From assembly GCA_938073895.1 (NCBI GenBank), contig CALJFB010000010.1, forward strand, positions 62,001-126,000: 64,000 nt of DNA. Reading direction: 5' to 3'. The notes under the pieces are model-generated. The model saw nothing but the letters and a program-made list of their open reading frames with translations, did not search any database and was not told the DNA's origin. This stretch comes from an uncultured Flavobacteriaceae bacterium. GTDB lineage: Bacteria > Bacteroidota > Bacteroidia > Flavobacteriales > Flavobacteriaceae. How positions within the stretch are numbered: position 1 is the first letter of the stretch; each line of letters begins with the position of its first letter. The position numbers and the translations under genes are program-made. This document shows, piece by piece, positions 1 through 8,350 of the stretch.

Positions 1-1036
1 GAACTCTTTCTGCAGATGCATTTCCTCTTTTTACGCTATAACTGGCTTTACTAATAGCTTTTGCAGGTTCTAATATTTGGTAAGCTAATGCCATAAACCC
101 AATAAATGATCCACCAGTCAAGGTGCCTTCTATGAGTACCATATGTCCACCAAACCATAATAATGTTGCAATTGTAACAACTCCTAAAAATTCGCTTGTT
201 GGAGATGCTAAGTTTTGTCTATTCATTAAAGCATTATTATAACCAAATAATCTTTGAGTAGACGATTTAAAGGTTTTAAAAAATCTGTTTTCGGCGTTAT
301 AACTCTTAATTATTTTTAATCCTTGTATGCTTTCTTCTAAAATTGATAAGTATACACCTCTTTCTTTTTGAGCTAACTCAGACTGTTTTCTTAATTTTTT
401 TCCAATAGCAGATATTATTAATCCTGATATTGGAATAAAAATAAATACAAATAAAGTTAACTTAACACTTAAAAAAAGCATTGCAATTATTGCAAAAACA
501 ATGGTTAAAGGTTCTCTAATTAAAAGTTCTAAAATAGATAAAAATGAATACTGAACTTCTCCAACATCTGATACGACTCTAGAAATAACATCTCCTTTTC
601 TTTTTTCCGAAAAATAGGCTATTGGTAGTGTAACTATTTTATTAAATAATTCGTTTCTAATGTCTTTTAATAGTCCGTTTCTTAGAAATGTTATAAAATA
701 TAGAGCTAAATAACCAAAGAAATTTTTAAGTAGAAATAAAGAAATAATAATGGTTACCATAAAAAACAATGTGCTTTCAGCGCCATCATTTGCTAGTTTG
801 GATGTTATTGTATAGTTAAAATAGTCTGATAAAAAATCTTTTAAACCACTAAGTTCTGTATAAACAGGCTTAGTCTTAATTTGTGTGTTTTTGTCAAATA
901 TTACATTAATCATTGGTATTAAAGATACCATTGCTAGCGTACTAAATAGTGCATAAAACACATTACAAATAACATTTAATACCGCATATTTTTTATAAGG
1001 TAATGCGTACTTAAGAATTTTTTTTAAATAATCCAT
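1..1036 (-). CDS. ABC transporter, MsbA-type transmembrane domain (partial, 3' end outside window)
   Basis: This frame is absent from the ORF track because it runs off the left edge. I translated it by hand from the ATG at 1036-1034 (protein starts MDYLKKILKYALPYKK). About 345 residues are visible: several hydrophobic helices, then the segment KRKGDVISRVVSDVGEVQ, which resembles the coupling region of exporter-type (type IV, MsbA/LmrA-like) ABC half-transporters. The nucleotide-binding domain would lie beyond position 1. The start codon directly abuts the phosphohexomutase stop (TAA at 1039-1037), so the two genes are probably co-transcribed and translationally coupled. The substrate cannot be told; a lipid or polysaccharide precursor is plausible from the glycosyltransferase and sugar-mutase neighbours, but that is inference. 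Confidence 0.88.
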   Translation of the reverse strand, partial: MDYLKKILKYALPYKKYAVLNVICNVFYALFSTLAMVSLIPMINVIFDKNTQIKTKPVYTELSGLKDFLSDYFNYTITSKLANDGAESTLFFMVTIIISLFLLKNFFGYLALYFITFLRNGLLKDIRNELFNKIVTLPIAYFSEKRKGDVISRVVSDVGEVQYSFLSILELLIREPLTIVFAIIAMLFLSVKLTLFVFIFIPISGLIISAIGKKLRKQSELAQKERGVYLSILEESIQGLKIIKSYNAENRFFKTFKSSTQRLFGYNNALMNRQNLASPTSEFLGVVTIATLLWFGGHMVLIEGTLTGGSFIGFMALAYQILEPAKAISKASYSVKRGNASAERV

Positions 1037-2755
1037 TTAATTTAGCTTCAAGTCTGTTAAAATAGCTTTAATTTTTTGATCTAATATGTTTTCAGTATTA
1101 GAAAAATGAGCTATTGTATTTAGTGTTGTATTTACGCTAACGTAAAATTTTATTTTTGGTTCTGTACCACTTGGTCTTAATGCTATTTTACTACCATTTT
1201 CTGTGTAGTAAATTAAGACATTAGATTTTGGAATATCTAATATGTTTTCTTCATTTATTTGAAGGTTTTTTGAGATAGATAATTGGTAATCTTCAATTAG
1301 TACCACTTTTTCTCCTGCAATTTCTTTTAGTGGATTTTCTCGAGCATCTATCATCATTTGTTTGATTTCGTTTGCGCCTTCAATTCCTTTTTTAGTTAAT
1401 GCAACTAAATGTTCTTTATAAAATCCGTGTTTTTTATAAAGTTTTAAAAGCATTTCATATACGGAACTATTGTTTGCTTTTGCATGTGCTGCAATTTCAC
1501 AAGCTAATAGGGCAGAAGTGTTGGCGTCTTTATCTCTAACAAAATCACCAACCATAAAACCAAAACTTTCTTCTCCGCCACCAATAAAGTGCTGGTTTGG
1601 AAAGTCTTTAATCATTTTTGCAATCCATTTAAAACCGGTTAATCCAATTTTATAATCTACATTATAAGCGTTTGCTAATTCTTGCATCATTGGAGTAGAT
1701 ACAATGGTACTTGCTATAAATGGTTCGTTTTTGTTGTTTTTATAATTTTGAAGTAAAAAATCTGTCATTAAAACCATTGTTTGGTTTCCGTTTAACAGAA
1801 TTAATTCATTATTTGTATTTCTAACAGCAACACCAAGTCTATCGCTATCTGGATCTGTTCCAATAACAATATCAGCACTTTTTTCTTGCGCTAATTTTAA
1901 AGCTAATTTTAGAGCTTCAGGTTCTTCTGGGTTTGGCGATTTAACAGTTGGGAAATCGCCGTTAGGTTCGCGTTGTTCTTCAACTATATGTACGTTATGA
2001 TATCCAGCTCTTTTTAAGGTTTCTGGAATTGTAGTAATTGCAGTTCCGTGTAAAGGTGTAAAAACAATGTTAAGATTTTTTCTGGCTTCATTTGTAGTAA
2101 AACTTCCATTTTTAACAGAGGCATTTATAAATACATTGTCTATTTTTTTGCCTATAATCTCTATTAAATCTGTATTTGCTTCAAATTTAATTTGGCTATA
2201 ATCTAAGTTGTTAATTAGGTTAATTATAGCATTGTCTTGTGGTGGAACTAATTGTCCGCCATCTTCCCAATATACTTTGTATCCATTATATTCTGGTGGA
2301 TTATGAGAAGCTGTTAAAACAATACCACATTGACAATTTAAATATTTTAATGCAAAAGATAATTCTGGAGTAGGACGTAAGTCTTCAAATAAAAAGACTT
2401 TAATTCCATTTGCAGAAAATACGTTAGCTACAATTTGAGCTAAGCTTTTACTATTATGTCTACAATCAAAAGCAATAGCAACCTTTAGCTCTTTATTAGG
2501 AAAACATTGGTGTAAGTAATTGCTTAAACCTTGTGTGTTTTTTCCTAAGGTATATTGGTTAATTCTATTGGTTCCTACGCCCATAATTCCGCGCATTCCA
2601 CCAGTACCAAACTCTAAGTCTTTATAAAAAGCGTCTTCAAGCGTTTTTACGTCTGTAGTTTGTAGCTTTTTTATAGTATTTTGAGTCTCTTTATCAAAAG
2701 TTGGACTTAACCAATTATTAATGCGTTCTTGCAAAGAATGGCTTAATTGCGTCAT
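1037..2755 (-). CDS. Phosphoglucomutase/phosphomannomutase (alpha-D-phosphohexomutase family)
   Basis: A 572-residue alpha-D-phosphohexomutase, which interconverts hexose 1- and 6-phosphates in the cytoplasm. The family landmarks are in order: FGTGGMRG near residue 50, the phosphoserine loop [13 protein letters not shown] near 150, the metal-binding loop [10 protein letters not shown] near 300, the sugar-binding GGEESFGF near 390, and the phosphate-binding RPSGTEPK near 525. The length fits the long bacterial PGM2-like group. Glucose versus mannose preference cannot be decided from sequence alone. It sits third in a minus-strand operon (DUF4199, GT2, this gene, ABC exporter) with 48 nt to the upstream glycosyltransferase, which suggests supply of activated sugars for envelope glycans. 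Confidence 0.95.
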   Translation of the reverse strand: MTQLSHSLQERINNWLSPTFDKETQNTIKKLQTTDVKTLEDAFYKDLEFGTGGMRGIMGVGTNRINQYTLGKNTQGLSNYLHQCFPNKELKVAIAFDCRHNSKSLAQIVANVFSANGIKVFLFEDLRPTPELSFALKYLNCQCGIVLTASHNPPEYNGYKVYWEDGGQLVPPQDNAIINLINNLDYSQIKFEANTDLIEIIGKKIDNVFINASVKNGSFTTNEARKNLNIVFTPLHGTAITTIPETLKRAGYHNVHIVEEQREPNGDFPTVKSPNPEEPEALKLALKLAQEKSADIVIGTDPDSDRLGVAVRNTNNELILLNGNQTMVLMTDFLLQNYKNNKNEPFIASTIVSTPMMQELANAYNVDYKIGLTGFKWIAKMIKDFPNQHFIGGGEESFGFMVGDFVRDKDANTSALLACEIAAHAKANNSSVYEMLLKLYKKHGFYKEHLVALTKKGIEGANEIKQMMIDARENPLKEIAGEKVVLIEDYQLSISKNLQINEENILDIPKSNVLIYYTENGSKIALRPSGTEPKIKFYVSVNTTLNTIAHFSNTENILDQKIKAILTDLKLN

Positions 2756-2803
2756 AAAATTATGTAATTGAAGTGCTAAAATACGAAATTAGAAAACGAC
2801 TTC

Positions 2804-3751
2804 TTAAAAGTTTAATTCTTCGTTAACTAAATAGCGTTTAGAGTCTTTTTTTGTTCTTAGAATAAGTTCGCCTAAAAAACCTGCTATAAAAAACTGTGTT
2901 CCTAAAAGCATTGTGGTTAAAGCAATAAAAAATTGCGGTCTTTCGGTAATTAGTCGGCCATAAGGATTAAAAAACATTTTGTCTATACCAAGGTAAATAG
3001 TAAAAATAAACCCAACAAATAGCATAATAACACCTAAAGCGCCAAATAAGTGCATTGGTCTTTTACCAAATCTAGATAAAAACCAAATGGTAATTAAATC
3101 TAAAAAGCCATTAACAAAACGTTCTGCACCAAATTTTGTTTCGCCATACTTTCTAGCTTGATGTAAAACTACTTTTTCTCCAATCTTAATAAAACCAGCA
3201 TTTTTAGCTAAAACAGGAATATATCTGTGCATTTCGCCATTTACATCTATGTGTTTTACAACAGCATTTTTGTAGGCTTTTAGTCCGCAATTAAAATCGT
3301 TTAATTGTACGCCAGATGTTTTACGAGCAGCCCAATTAAAGAGTTTAGATGGTAAGTTTTTTGTTAATTTATTATCGTAACGTTTCTTCTTCCAACCAGA
3401 AATTAGATCAAAACCATCTTTAATAATAAGGTTATAAAGTTCTGGAATTTCTTCTGGATTGTCTTGTAAATCCGCATCCATAGTAATTATTACATCGCCT
3501 ATAGCTTTTTTAAAACCAGCGTGTAAGGCTTGAGATTTCCCAAAATTCTTTAAAAAGCGAATGCCTTTTACGTTAGGATTTGTAGTACTTAAAGTAGAAA
3601 TTATATTCCAAGATGTGTCTGTGCTTCCATCGTCTATAAAAATAATTTCATATAAAAAACGATTGGACTGCATAACTCTTGCAATCCAATCGTGAAGCTC
3701 TAAGAGCGATTCTTCTTCGTTAAGTAGTGGTATAACTACTGATATATTCAT
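2804..3751 (-). CDS. Family 2 glycosyltransferase, polyprenyl-phosphate type, with two C-terminal TM helices
   Basis: A 315-residue GT2 enzyme of the DPM1/ArnC/GtrB-like group, which usually transfers a sugar from a nucleotide donor to polyprenyl phosphate at the inner membrane. The GT-A fold starts immediately (SVVIPLLNEEESL), with FIDDGSTDTSW near residue 40 and the DxD-type metal site DADLQDNPEEIPEL near 92-105. Two hydrophobic segments near 235-260 and 280-300 anchor it in the membrane. It is downstream of a DUF4199 protein (46 nt) and upstream of a phosphohexomutase (48 nt), which fits an envelope-glycan operon. The sugar and acceptor are unknown. Confidence 0.93.
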   Translation of the reverse strand: MNISVVIPLLNEEESLLELHDWIARVMQSNRFLYEIIFIDDGSTDTSWNIISTLSTTNPNVKGIRFLKNFGKSQALHAGFKKAIGDVIITMDADLQDNPEEIPELYNLIIKDGFDLISGWKKKRYDNKLTKNLPSKLFNWAARKTSGVQLNDFNCGLKAYKNAVVKHIDVNGEMHRYIPVLAKNAGFIKIGEKVVLHQARKYGETKFGAERFVNGFLDLITIWFLSRFGKRPMHLFGALGVIMLFVGFIFTIYLGIDKMFFNPYGRLITERPQFFIALTTMLLGTQFFIAGFLGELILRTKKDSKRYLVNEELNF

Positions 3752-3797
3752 TTTTGTGATTTGATATATTTACTCCAAAGATAAAATTTTTATTGAT

Positions 3798-4322
3798 TTA
3801 TTCTTCAGTCTTCTTAATAATTAAAGAAGAGATTAAACCTACAATACTATATCCTATTAATTGAAATACTAAAGATTGTAAAATGTTTTCAATAGAATAC
3901 ATGTTATCTTGTTTCTCAAATTCTTCAGCTACAATTGCAATTGCCTTACTATCTGCACCATAATCTTTCATCATGTTAATTTGCTTTTCCATAATAATTT
4001 CTTTTAATGTATTTGCAGCTTCAGGATCTACAAAGTTAAAAATAACAATGTAAACTAAAGAGCTAATTAACAACCCAATTAGTAATGTTATAAAAAACGC
4101 AGTAAAAGCATTTTTAAAAGATATAAATCCATTTTGTACTTTTTTTACAGCAATAGATGCGTAAACAGAAACGCCTAAAACTAAAATTAGTAAACCTATT
4201 CCAACATAAGTATTAGCTATTAACTCAATGTCTATTGAGTAACATGCTGCGGTTACAACTGCTAAAGCTATTCCTAAATAAAGACCGTAATTTGCTGCAA
4301 TTTCTTTAATTGATTTTTCCAT
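3798..4322 (-). CDS. DUF4199 family membrane protein
   Basis: The ORF track starts at 4364, but I prefer the internal ATG at 4322 (MEKSIKEIAANYGLYLG), because the extra 14 residues are polar and unlike the family start. The protein has about 174 residues and four hydrophobic segments: two near the N-terminus, one in the middle and one at the C-terminus. A charged soluble stretch (MMKDYGADSKAIAIVAEEFEKQ) separates the last two. This layout matches DUF4199, a Bacteroidota family of unknown function commonly found immediately upstream of a GT2 glycosyltransferase, as here. A role in assembling or supporting the glycosyltransferase is an inference from the gene pairing only. Confidence 0.88.
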   Translation of the reverse strand: MEKSIKEIAANYGLYLGIALAVVTAACYSIDIELIANTYVGIGLLILVLGVSVYASIAVKKVQNGFISFKNAFTAFFITLLIGLLISSLVYIVIFNFVDPEAANTLKEIIMEKQINMMKDYGADSKAIAIVAEEFEKQDNMYSIENILQSLVFQLIGYSIVGLISSLIIKKTEE

Positions 4323-4413
4323 AATTTCTAATTGTATTAAGTTGATTTGTTTGTTAGTCTGCAAGGTATTAAATATGTTACAAATAAAAAGTAATTTTTT
4401 TTTTACAAAAAGG

Positions 4414-4443
4414 TTGCAGTTTTATAAAAAATATGTAGATTTG
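4414..4443 (+). promoter_or_regulatory. Bacteroidota-type promoter of rpmE (TTG / TAGATTTG)
   Basis: TTG at 4414-4416 and TAGATTTG at 4436-4443 are separated by 19 nt. They match the Bacteroidota primary-sigma consensus (TTTG, about 19-20 nt, TAnnTTTG). Transcription should start a few bases downstream, giving a leader of roughly 30 nt before the L31 ATG at 4481. Confidence 0.75.
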
Positions 4444-4480
4444 CACCTCAAAATACAATACAATTTTAAAGCATAAAGCG

Positions 4481-4732
4481 ATGAGAAAAGATATACATCC
4501 AGAAAATTATAGATTAGTAGCATTTAAAGACATGTCTAACGACGATGTTTTTTTAACTAAATCTACTGCAAACACGAAAGAAACTTTAGAGGTTGATGGT
4601 GTTGAATATCCTTTAATTAAAATGGAAATTTCAAGAACGTCTCATCCATTTTACACTGGTAAATCTAAATTAATAGATACAGCTGGTCGTATTGACAAGT
4701 TCAAAACGAAATACGCAAAATTCAAAAAATAA
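4481..4732 (+). CDS. rpmE2: 50S ribosomal protein L31 type B
   Basis: An 83-residue ribosomal protein beginning [11 protein letters not shown]. It is the zinc-independent type B (C-) form: the CxxC cysteines of type A L31 are absent, and the protein has no cysteine at all. The length agrees with type B (about 80-90 residues). It has its own strong-looking promoter and is closed by a hairpin terminator, so it is probably a single-gene unit. Type B L31 is usually induced under zinc shortage in organisms that carry both forms; whether this genome has a type A copy cannot be seen from this window. Confidence 0.95.
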   Translation: MRKDIHPENYRLVAFKDMSNDDVFLTKSTANTKETLEVDGVEYPLIKMEISRTSHPFYTGKSKLIDTAGRIDKFKTKYAKFKK

Positions 4733-4753
4733 TATTTATTATAATATTTTATT

Positions 4754-4788
4754 AAAAGCCTTTTAGTTTATCTGAAAGGCTTTTTTTT
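4754..4788 (+). terminator. Intrinsic terminator after rpmE2
   Basis: AAAGCCTTT and AAAGGCTTT arms around an 11-nt loop are followed by a run of eight T, 20 nt after the L31 stop codon. Confidence 0.85.
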
Positions 4789-4843
4789 ATTCTATATAAT
4801 TAAATTACTTTTGAAACACAATTAACTTTAAATAGTTTTTAAA

Positions 4844-6019
4844 ATGAATTACATTCTTTTTGATGGCGAAAACCGCAACAACTTATTGCCTTTTACATAC
4901 ACAAGACCAGTTGCAGATATTAGAATAGGTATTTTAACTATTCGCGAGAAATGGGAGCAATTCCTTAACTCTACAACAACATCTGTTACAGAAGAATACT
5001 TATCTGATAAGTTTCCAATGGTAGAGTTAGAGCAAAATGTTATGCTAAATGCATCTTATTGTCCAAATGAAGCTTTAGTTGAAATGGTGCTTAATCTAAA
5101 AGAAAATCAAGCTATTTTTAAAGACGAAGATGTTATTGCATTTTTTACAAAAGACACACAAGACGACATTAATTTGGATGCTTATGAAGCTCTAGAGTTT
5201 AATGAAGATCTTATTACTGTAAAGCAAACTTGGGATATTTTTTCTAAAAATGAAGCTGCCATAAAAGCCGATTTTAATTTTTTAACTAAAGATCGTGTTT
5301 CAGAGCCAATTCCTAAAAGTAATAATATTATTGCTCCAGAAAATATTTTTATAGAAGAAGGCGCAAAAGTAGAGTTTGCAACTTTAAATGCAAGTTCTGG
5401 ACCAATTTATATTGGTAAAGATGCCGAAATTATGGAAGGTAGTTTAGTGCGTGGACCATTGGCTTTATGCAATAATGGTGTTTTAAAATTAGGCGCTAAA
5501 ATTTACGGCGCTACTACAATTGGACCATACAGTAAGGTTGGTGGAGAAGTTAGTAATTCTGTTTTATTTGGATATTCTAACAAAGGCCACGACGGATTTT
5601 TAGGAAATTCTGTACTTGGCGAATGGTGTAATTTGGGTGCAGACACTAATAATTCTAATCTTAAAAATAATTACGTAGAGGTAAAGCTTTGGAATTACCA
5701 AGCCAATCGTTTTACTAAAACAGGCTTGCAATTTTGTGGTTTAATTATGGGAGATCATAGTAAAACAGGAATTAATACAATGTTTAATACAGGAACCGTA
5801 GTTGGAGTAAATGCTAATATTTTTGGAAGTGGTTTTCCAAGAAACTTTGTACCAAGCTATTCTTGGGGTGGCGCAAACGGATTTATTACCTATTTAACAC
5901 GTAAAGCTTTCGAGGTTGCTAAAGTGGTAATGTCCAGACGTAAAATTGAGTTTACTGCTCAAGACGAAGCTATTTTAACCCACGTTTTTGAAGAAACTAA
6001 GCAGTTTAGAAAAGATTAG
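4844..6019 (+). CDS. GlmU-like family protein (nucleotidyltransferase-like N-domain plus left-handed beta-helix)
   Basis: A 391-residue protein of the Bacteroidota GlmU-like family that is often annotated as UDP-GlcNAc diphosphorylase / glucosamine-1-phosphate N-acetyltransferase. The N-terminal part (MNYILFDGENRNNLLPFTYTRP) is divergent: the pyrophosphorylase signature LAAGxGTRM is not present. From about residue 165 it has hexapeptide-type repeats (IYIGKDAEIMEGSLVRGPLAL, IYGATTIGPYSKVGG, GVNANIFG) that form a left-handed beta-helix, and it contains GHDGFLGNSVLGEW. Sugar-nucleotide or acyltransferase activity is plausible, but the true reaction is unproven. It stands alone between the L31 terminator and a 268-nt gap. 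Confidence 0.85.
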   Translation: MNYILFDGENRNNLLPFTYTRPVADIRIGILTIREKWEQFLNSTTTSVTEEYLSDKFPMVELEQNVMLNASYCPNEALVEMVLNLKENQAIFKDEDVIAFFTKDTQDDINLDAYEALEFNEDLITVKQTWDIFSKNEAAIKADFNFLTKDRVSEPIPKSNNIIAPENIFIEEGAKVEFATLNASSGPIYIGKDAEIMEGSLVRGPLALCNNGVLKLGAKIYGATTIGPYSKVGGEVSNSVLFGYSNKGHDGFLGNSVLGEWCNLGADTNNSNLKNNYVEVKLWNYQANRFTKTGLQFCGLIMGDHSKTGINTMFNTGTVVGVNANIFGSGFPRNFVPSYSWGGANGFITYLTRKAFEVAKVVMSRRKIEFTAQDEAILTHVFEETKQFRKD

Positions 6020-6287
6020 GTTTTTTTATGTTGATTTGAGTCTTGTTTAATCTTTAATTCTAGTTTTGTATAACAGAATCTAATGATTAGTAGCTTATAA
6101 TCAATAACTAAGAGCCAATATTTGGTATTAAGGTCTTAAAATAACGATTTTAGTTTCTTTAAATTAAATCTATTTCAGTTTTCCATAAACAACTAAGATT
6201 AAAGAATTAAATTCTTAAAATAATATTAACTTATGAAGTTTATAGCTCTTTTGAATTACTAATTAAAGACTGTTTATTAAATATTTT

Positions 6288-7889
6288 TTATCTTTTACTA
6301 ACATTTTTAAGCTCCAATAAGTTAATTGGATTTATACCTAAGCCATAAACGTTTTTACGTGTAAATCTTACCACTTCATCATAAAATAAAGGTACAATTG
6401 GAGATTTACTCATTACTAAAGAGTCCATTTTTGTGTATAGAAGTTGTCTTTTAGAAACGTTGGTTTGGTTAAAAGCAGATTCGTAAAGGTTATCGAATTC
6501 TTCATTTTTAAAATGTGTGTAATTTGGACCATTTGGCGCAAAGTTTTTACTGTAATAAAGCGATAAATAATTTTCGGCATCTGGATAATCGGCAACCCAA
6601 CTTGCTCTAAATAAATCTAATTTACCATTAGCTTTCCCACTTTTTAATGCCGATGCTGGCATAACATCTATACTAATTATTAAACCTGTTTTCTGTAGTT
6701 CTCGTTGAATAAATTCGCAAAAACTTAAATAATTTCCTGTAGTAGTAATCGTTATTTTAGGATTTTTAATTCCTGTGGATTTAGAAAACTGACGAACTAA
6801 TTCTTTTGCTTTTTCAGGTTGGTACGTATATCCAATAGAACTCTTGTAGCCTGGCAATCCTTTTGGTATAAATCCACCATTTGCAGGAATTCCTATACCA
6901 TTTCTAAGATAAGTCATCATTTTTTTTCTATCAAAACCATAGTTTATGGCTTTTCTAAGTGTTGTAGATTGTATTTCTGTTAAATTGCTTTCCATATAAA
7001 ACGCTAAATATTCAGTATTTAGGTATGGACCACGAATCATATTTACATTTTTTTTGTAGTGTGGACGTAAGTTTCCGGTAGCAGTTAAAATATCATCTTT
7101 ATAAGATGCATCTAAACCAGAAACAAAATCTATATTTCCTTGAGCAAACTGTAAAAATTCGCTTTGCTTGTCTGGTAAAAAAGTAATAGCAACAGCTTCT
7201 AAATGTGGTAAGGATTTTCCGTTGTTATCTTTTTCGAAATAATTATGGTTTTTTCTAAAAACAAGTTTTATGTTTTCTTCCCAACGTTTAAACTTAAAAG
7301 GTCCAGTTCCAATAGGATGAGATCTAAATTCTGAGCCATAATGTTCTGTAATTTCTTTAGGAACAACACTACAATATTTCATAGTTAATAGTCCTAAAAA
7401 TGCAGGAAATGGTTGTTTTAGTTTTACTACAAAAGTAGAATCTGTAGTAGCGTAAAAATCATCTACTTTATTAAAAACCCACTGACCAGAAGATGCTATT
7501 TTTTTGTCTAAAACTCTATTAAAACTATATTCAAAATCTTTGGCAGTTACAGTTCTTGTGCTGTCTGTTCCAAATAATTGGTGTTTATGAAAAAACACAT
7601 CAGTTCTAAGGTTAAAGGTATAAGTTAATGCATTATCGCTAATTGTCCAATCTTTGGCAATACTTGCTTGCACATTTAAATTGTTATCCATTTGTACTAA
7701 ACCATTAAAAAGCTGGTTAGTAGCCCAAATATCTGCCAAGTCTTTAGCAAATGCTGGATCTAAAGACCCAATATTTTTATGTTCGTTATATCTAAAAACT
7801 GTGTTATTATTAACTTTAGTTTCTTCGGTTTTACACGAAAAAAAACTGGCTATAATACTAAGATATATGGTGAATTGTAATGTTTTCAT
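6288..7889 (-). CDS. Peptide/nickel-type ABC transporter substrate-binding lipoprotein (SBP family 5)
   Basis: A 533-residue family 5 extracellular binding protein (DppA/OppA-like). The N-terminus is a lipoprotein signal with the lipobox cysteine in ASFFSCKTEE. The mature domain carries family motifs: AKDWTISDNALTYTFNLR near 85, TAKDFEYSFNRV near 125, HPIGTGPFKFKRWEENIKLVF near 205, and the C-terminal RASWVADYPDAENYL near 430. No permease or ATPase gene lies next to it in this window. The sequence just upstream on the same strand is a short fragment that looks like the N-terminus of an ABC ATPase with an in-frame stop. The ligand is probably an oligopeptide, but metals or murein peptides cannot be excluded. 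Confidence 0.92.
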   Translation of the reverse strand: MKTLQFTIYLSIIASFFSCKTEETKVNNNTVFRYNEHKNIGSLDPAFAKDLADIWATNQLFNGLVQMDNNLNVQASIAKDWTISDNALTYTFNLRTDVFFHKHQLFGTDSTRTVTAKDFEYSFNRVLDKKIASSGQWVFNKVDDFYATTDSTFVVKLKQPFPAFLGLLTMKYCSVVPKEITEHYGSEFRSHPIGTGPFKFKRWEENIKLVFRKNHNYFEKDNNGKSLPHLEAVAITFLPDKQSEFLQFAQGNIDFVSGLDASYKDDILTATGNLRPHYKKNVNMIRGPYLNTEYLAFYMESNLTEIQSTTLRKAINYGFDRKKMMTYLRNGIGIPANGGFIPKGLPGYKSSIGYTYQPEKAKELVRQFSKSTGIKNPKITITTTGNYLSFCEFIQRELQKTGLIISIDVMPASALKSGKANGKLDLFRASWVADYPDAENYLSLYYSKNFAPNGPNYTHFKNEEFDNLYESAFNQTNVSKRQLLYTKMDSLVMSKSPIVPLFYDEVVRFTRKNVYGLGINPINLLELKNVSKR

Positions 7890-7931
7890 TTATAAAATTA
7901 GCCTTCTGGTAAAGCTTTCCTATTAGTTAAT

Positions 7932-8054
7932 TTAATTAAAGCGTAAATCTTACGTGTCTATAGCGCAATCCATTAGTTTTCTGTAACCAAGCACTAAATC
8001 TTTATTTTTTAAAAAGACTTTTACTTTGGCAATACGTTGTTCTTTTAATGTCAT
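7932..8054 (-). pseudogene. Probable remnant of an ABC-transporter ATPase gene (34 codons to a nonsense codon)
   Basis: A 34-codon frame starts at the ATG at 8054-8052 (MTLKEQRIAKVKVFLKNKDL... ending LMDCAIDT) and stops at TAA 7952-7950. The residues have the biased, conserved look of a real protein and resemble, from memory, the N-terminus of a flavobacterial ABC-transporter ATPase whose next residues are typically Q-D-L. Reading through the TAA gives DLRFN before a second TAA at 7934-7932, as expected if a CAA glutamine codon had become TAA. The rest of the gene is missing: the peptide-binding lipoprotein starts about 40 nt further on. Resemblance to the ATPase family is recollection, not a search result. 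A genuine 34-residue peptide is the alternative. Confidence 0.5.
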
Positions 8055-8275
8055 AGTAAAAAATTATACACGCATAAATTGGGATTATTCCACTGTTTGT
8101 TTTGAATTACCGTAAAGAAACTGATGATTTTTTTTCTTTAAATGAAATATAAAAATCAAACATAGCCTAAGTTACGTTTTCTTTTTTTATTGAAATAGAA
8201 AGTAAAAAAGGGCATTTTATTGCCGTAATTTCAAATGAGTATTGGGATTATAATTTATGGTTTAAAAGTATTACG

Positions 8276-8283
8276 TAAATTTG
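8276..8283 (+). promoter_or_regulatory. Probable -7 element for mtaB
   Basis: TAAATTTG followed by C matches TAnnTTTG. The -33 region is poor (no clear TTTG at the usual distance). It would give a leader of about 60 nt before the ATG at 8351. The rest of the 7890-8350 gap contains the ABC ATPase remnant and nothing else I recognise. Confidence 0.5.
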
Positions 8284-8350
8284 CACTTTATATAATTGAA
8301 AACCAAGAAATGTAAGCCTTAAAACTTAATTGGTTTTTAGAATAAACGCT

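Noticed and set aside
1470-1655. Plus-strand ORF inside the phosphohexomutase gene
   Set aside because: Antisense shadow of a well-conserved coding region.
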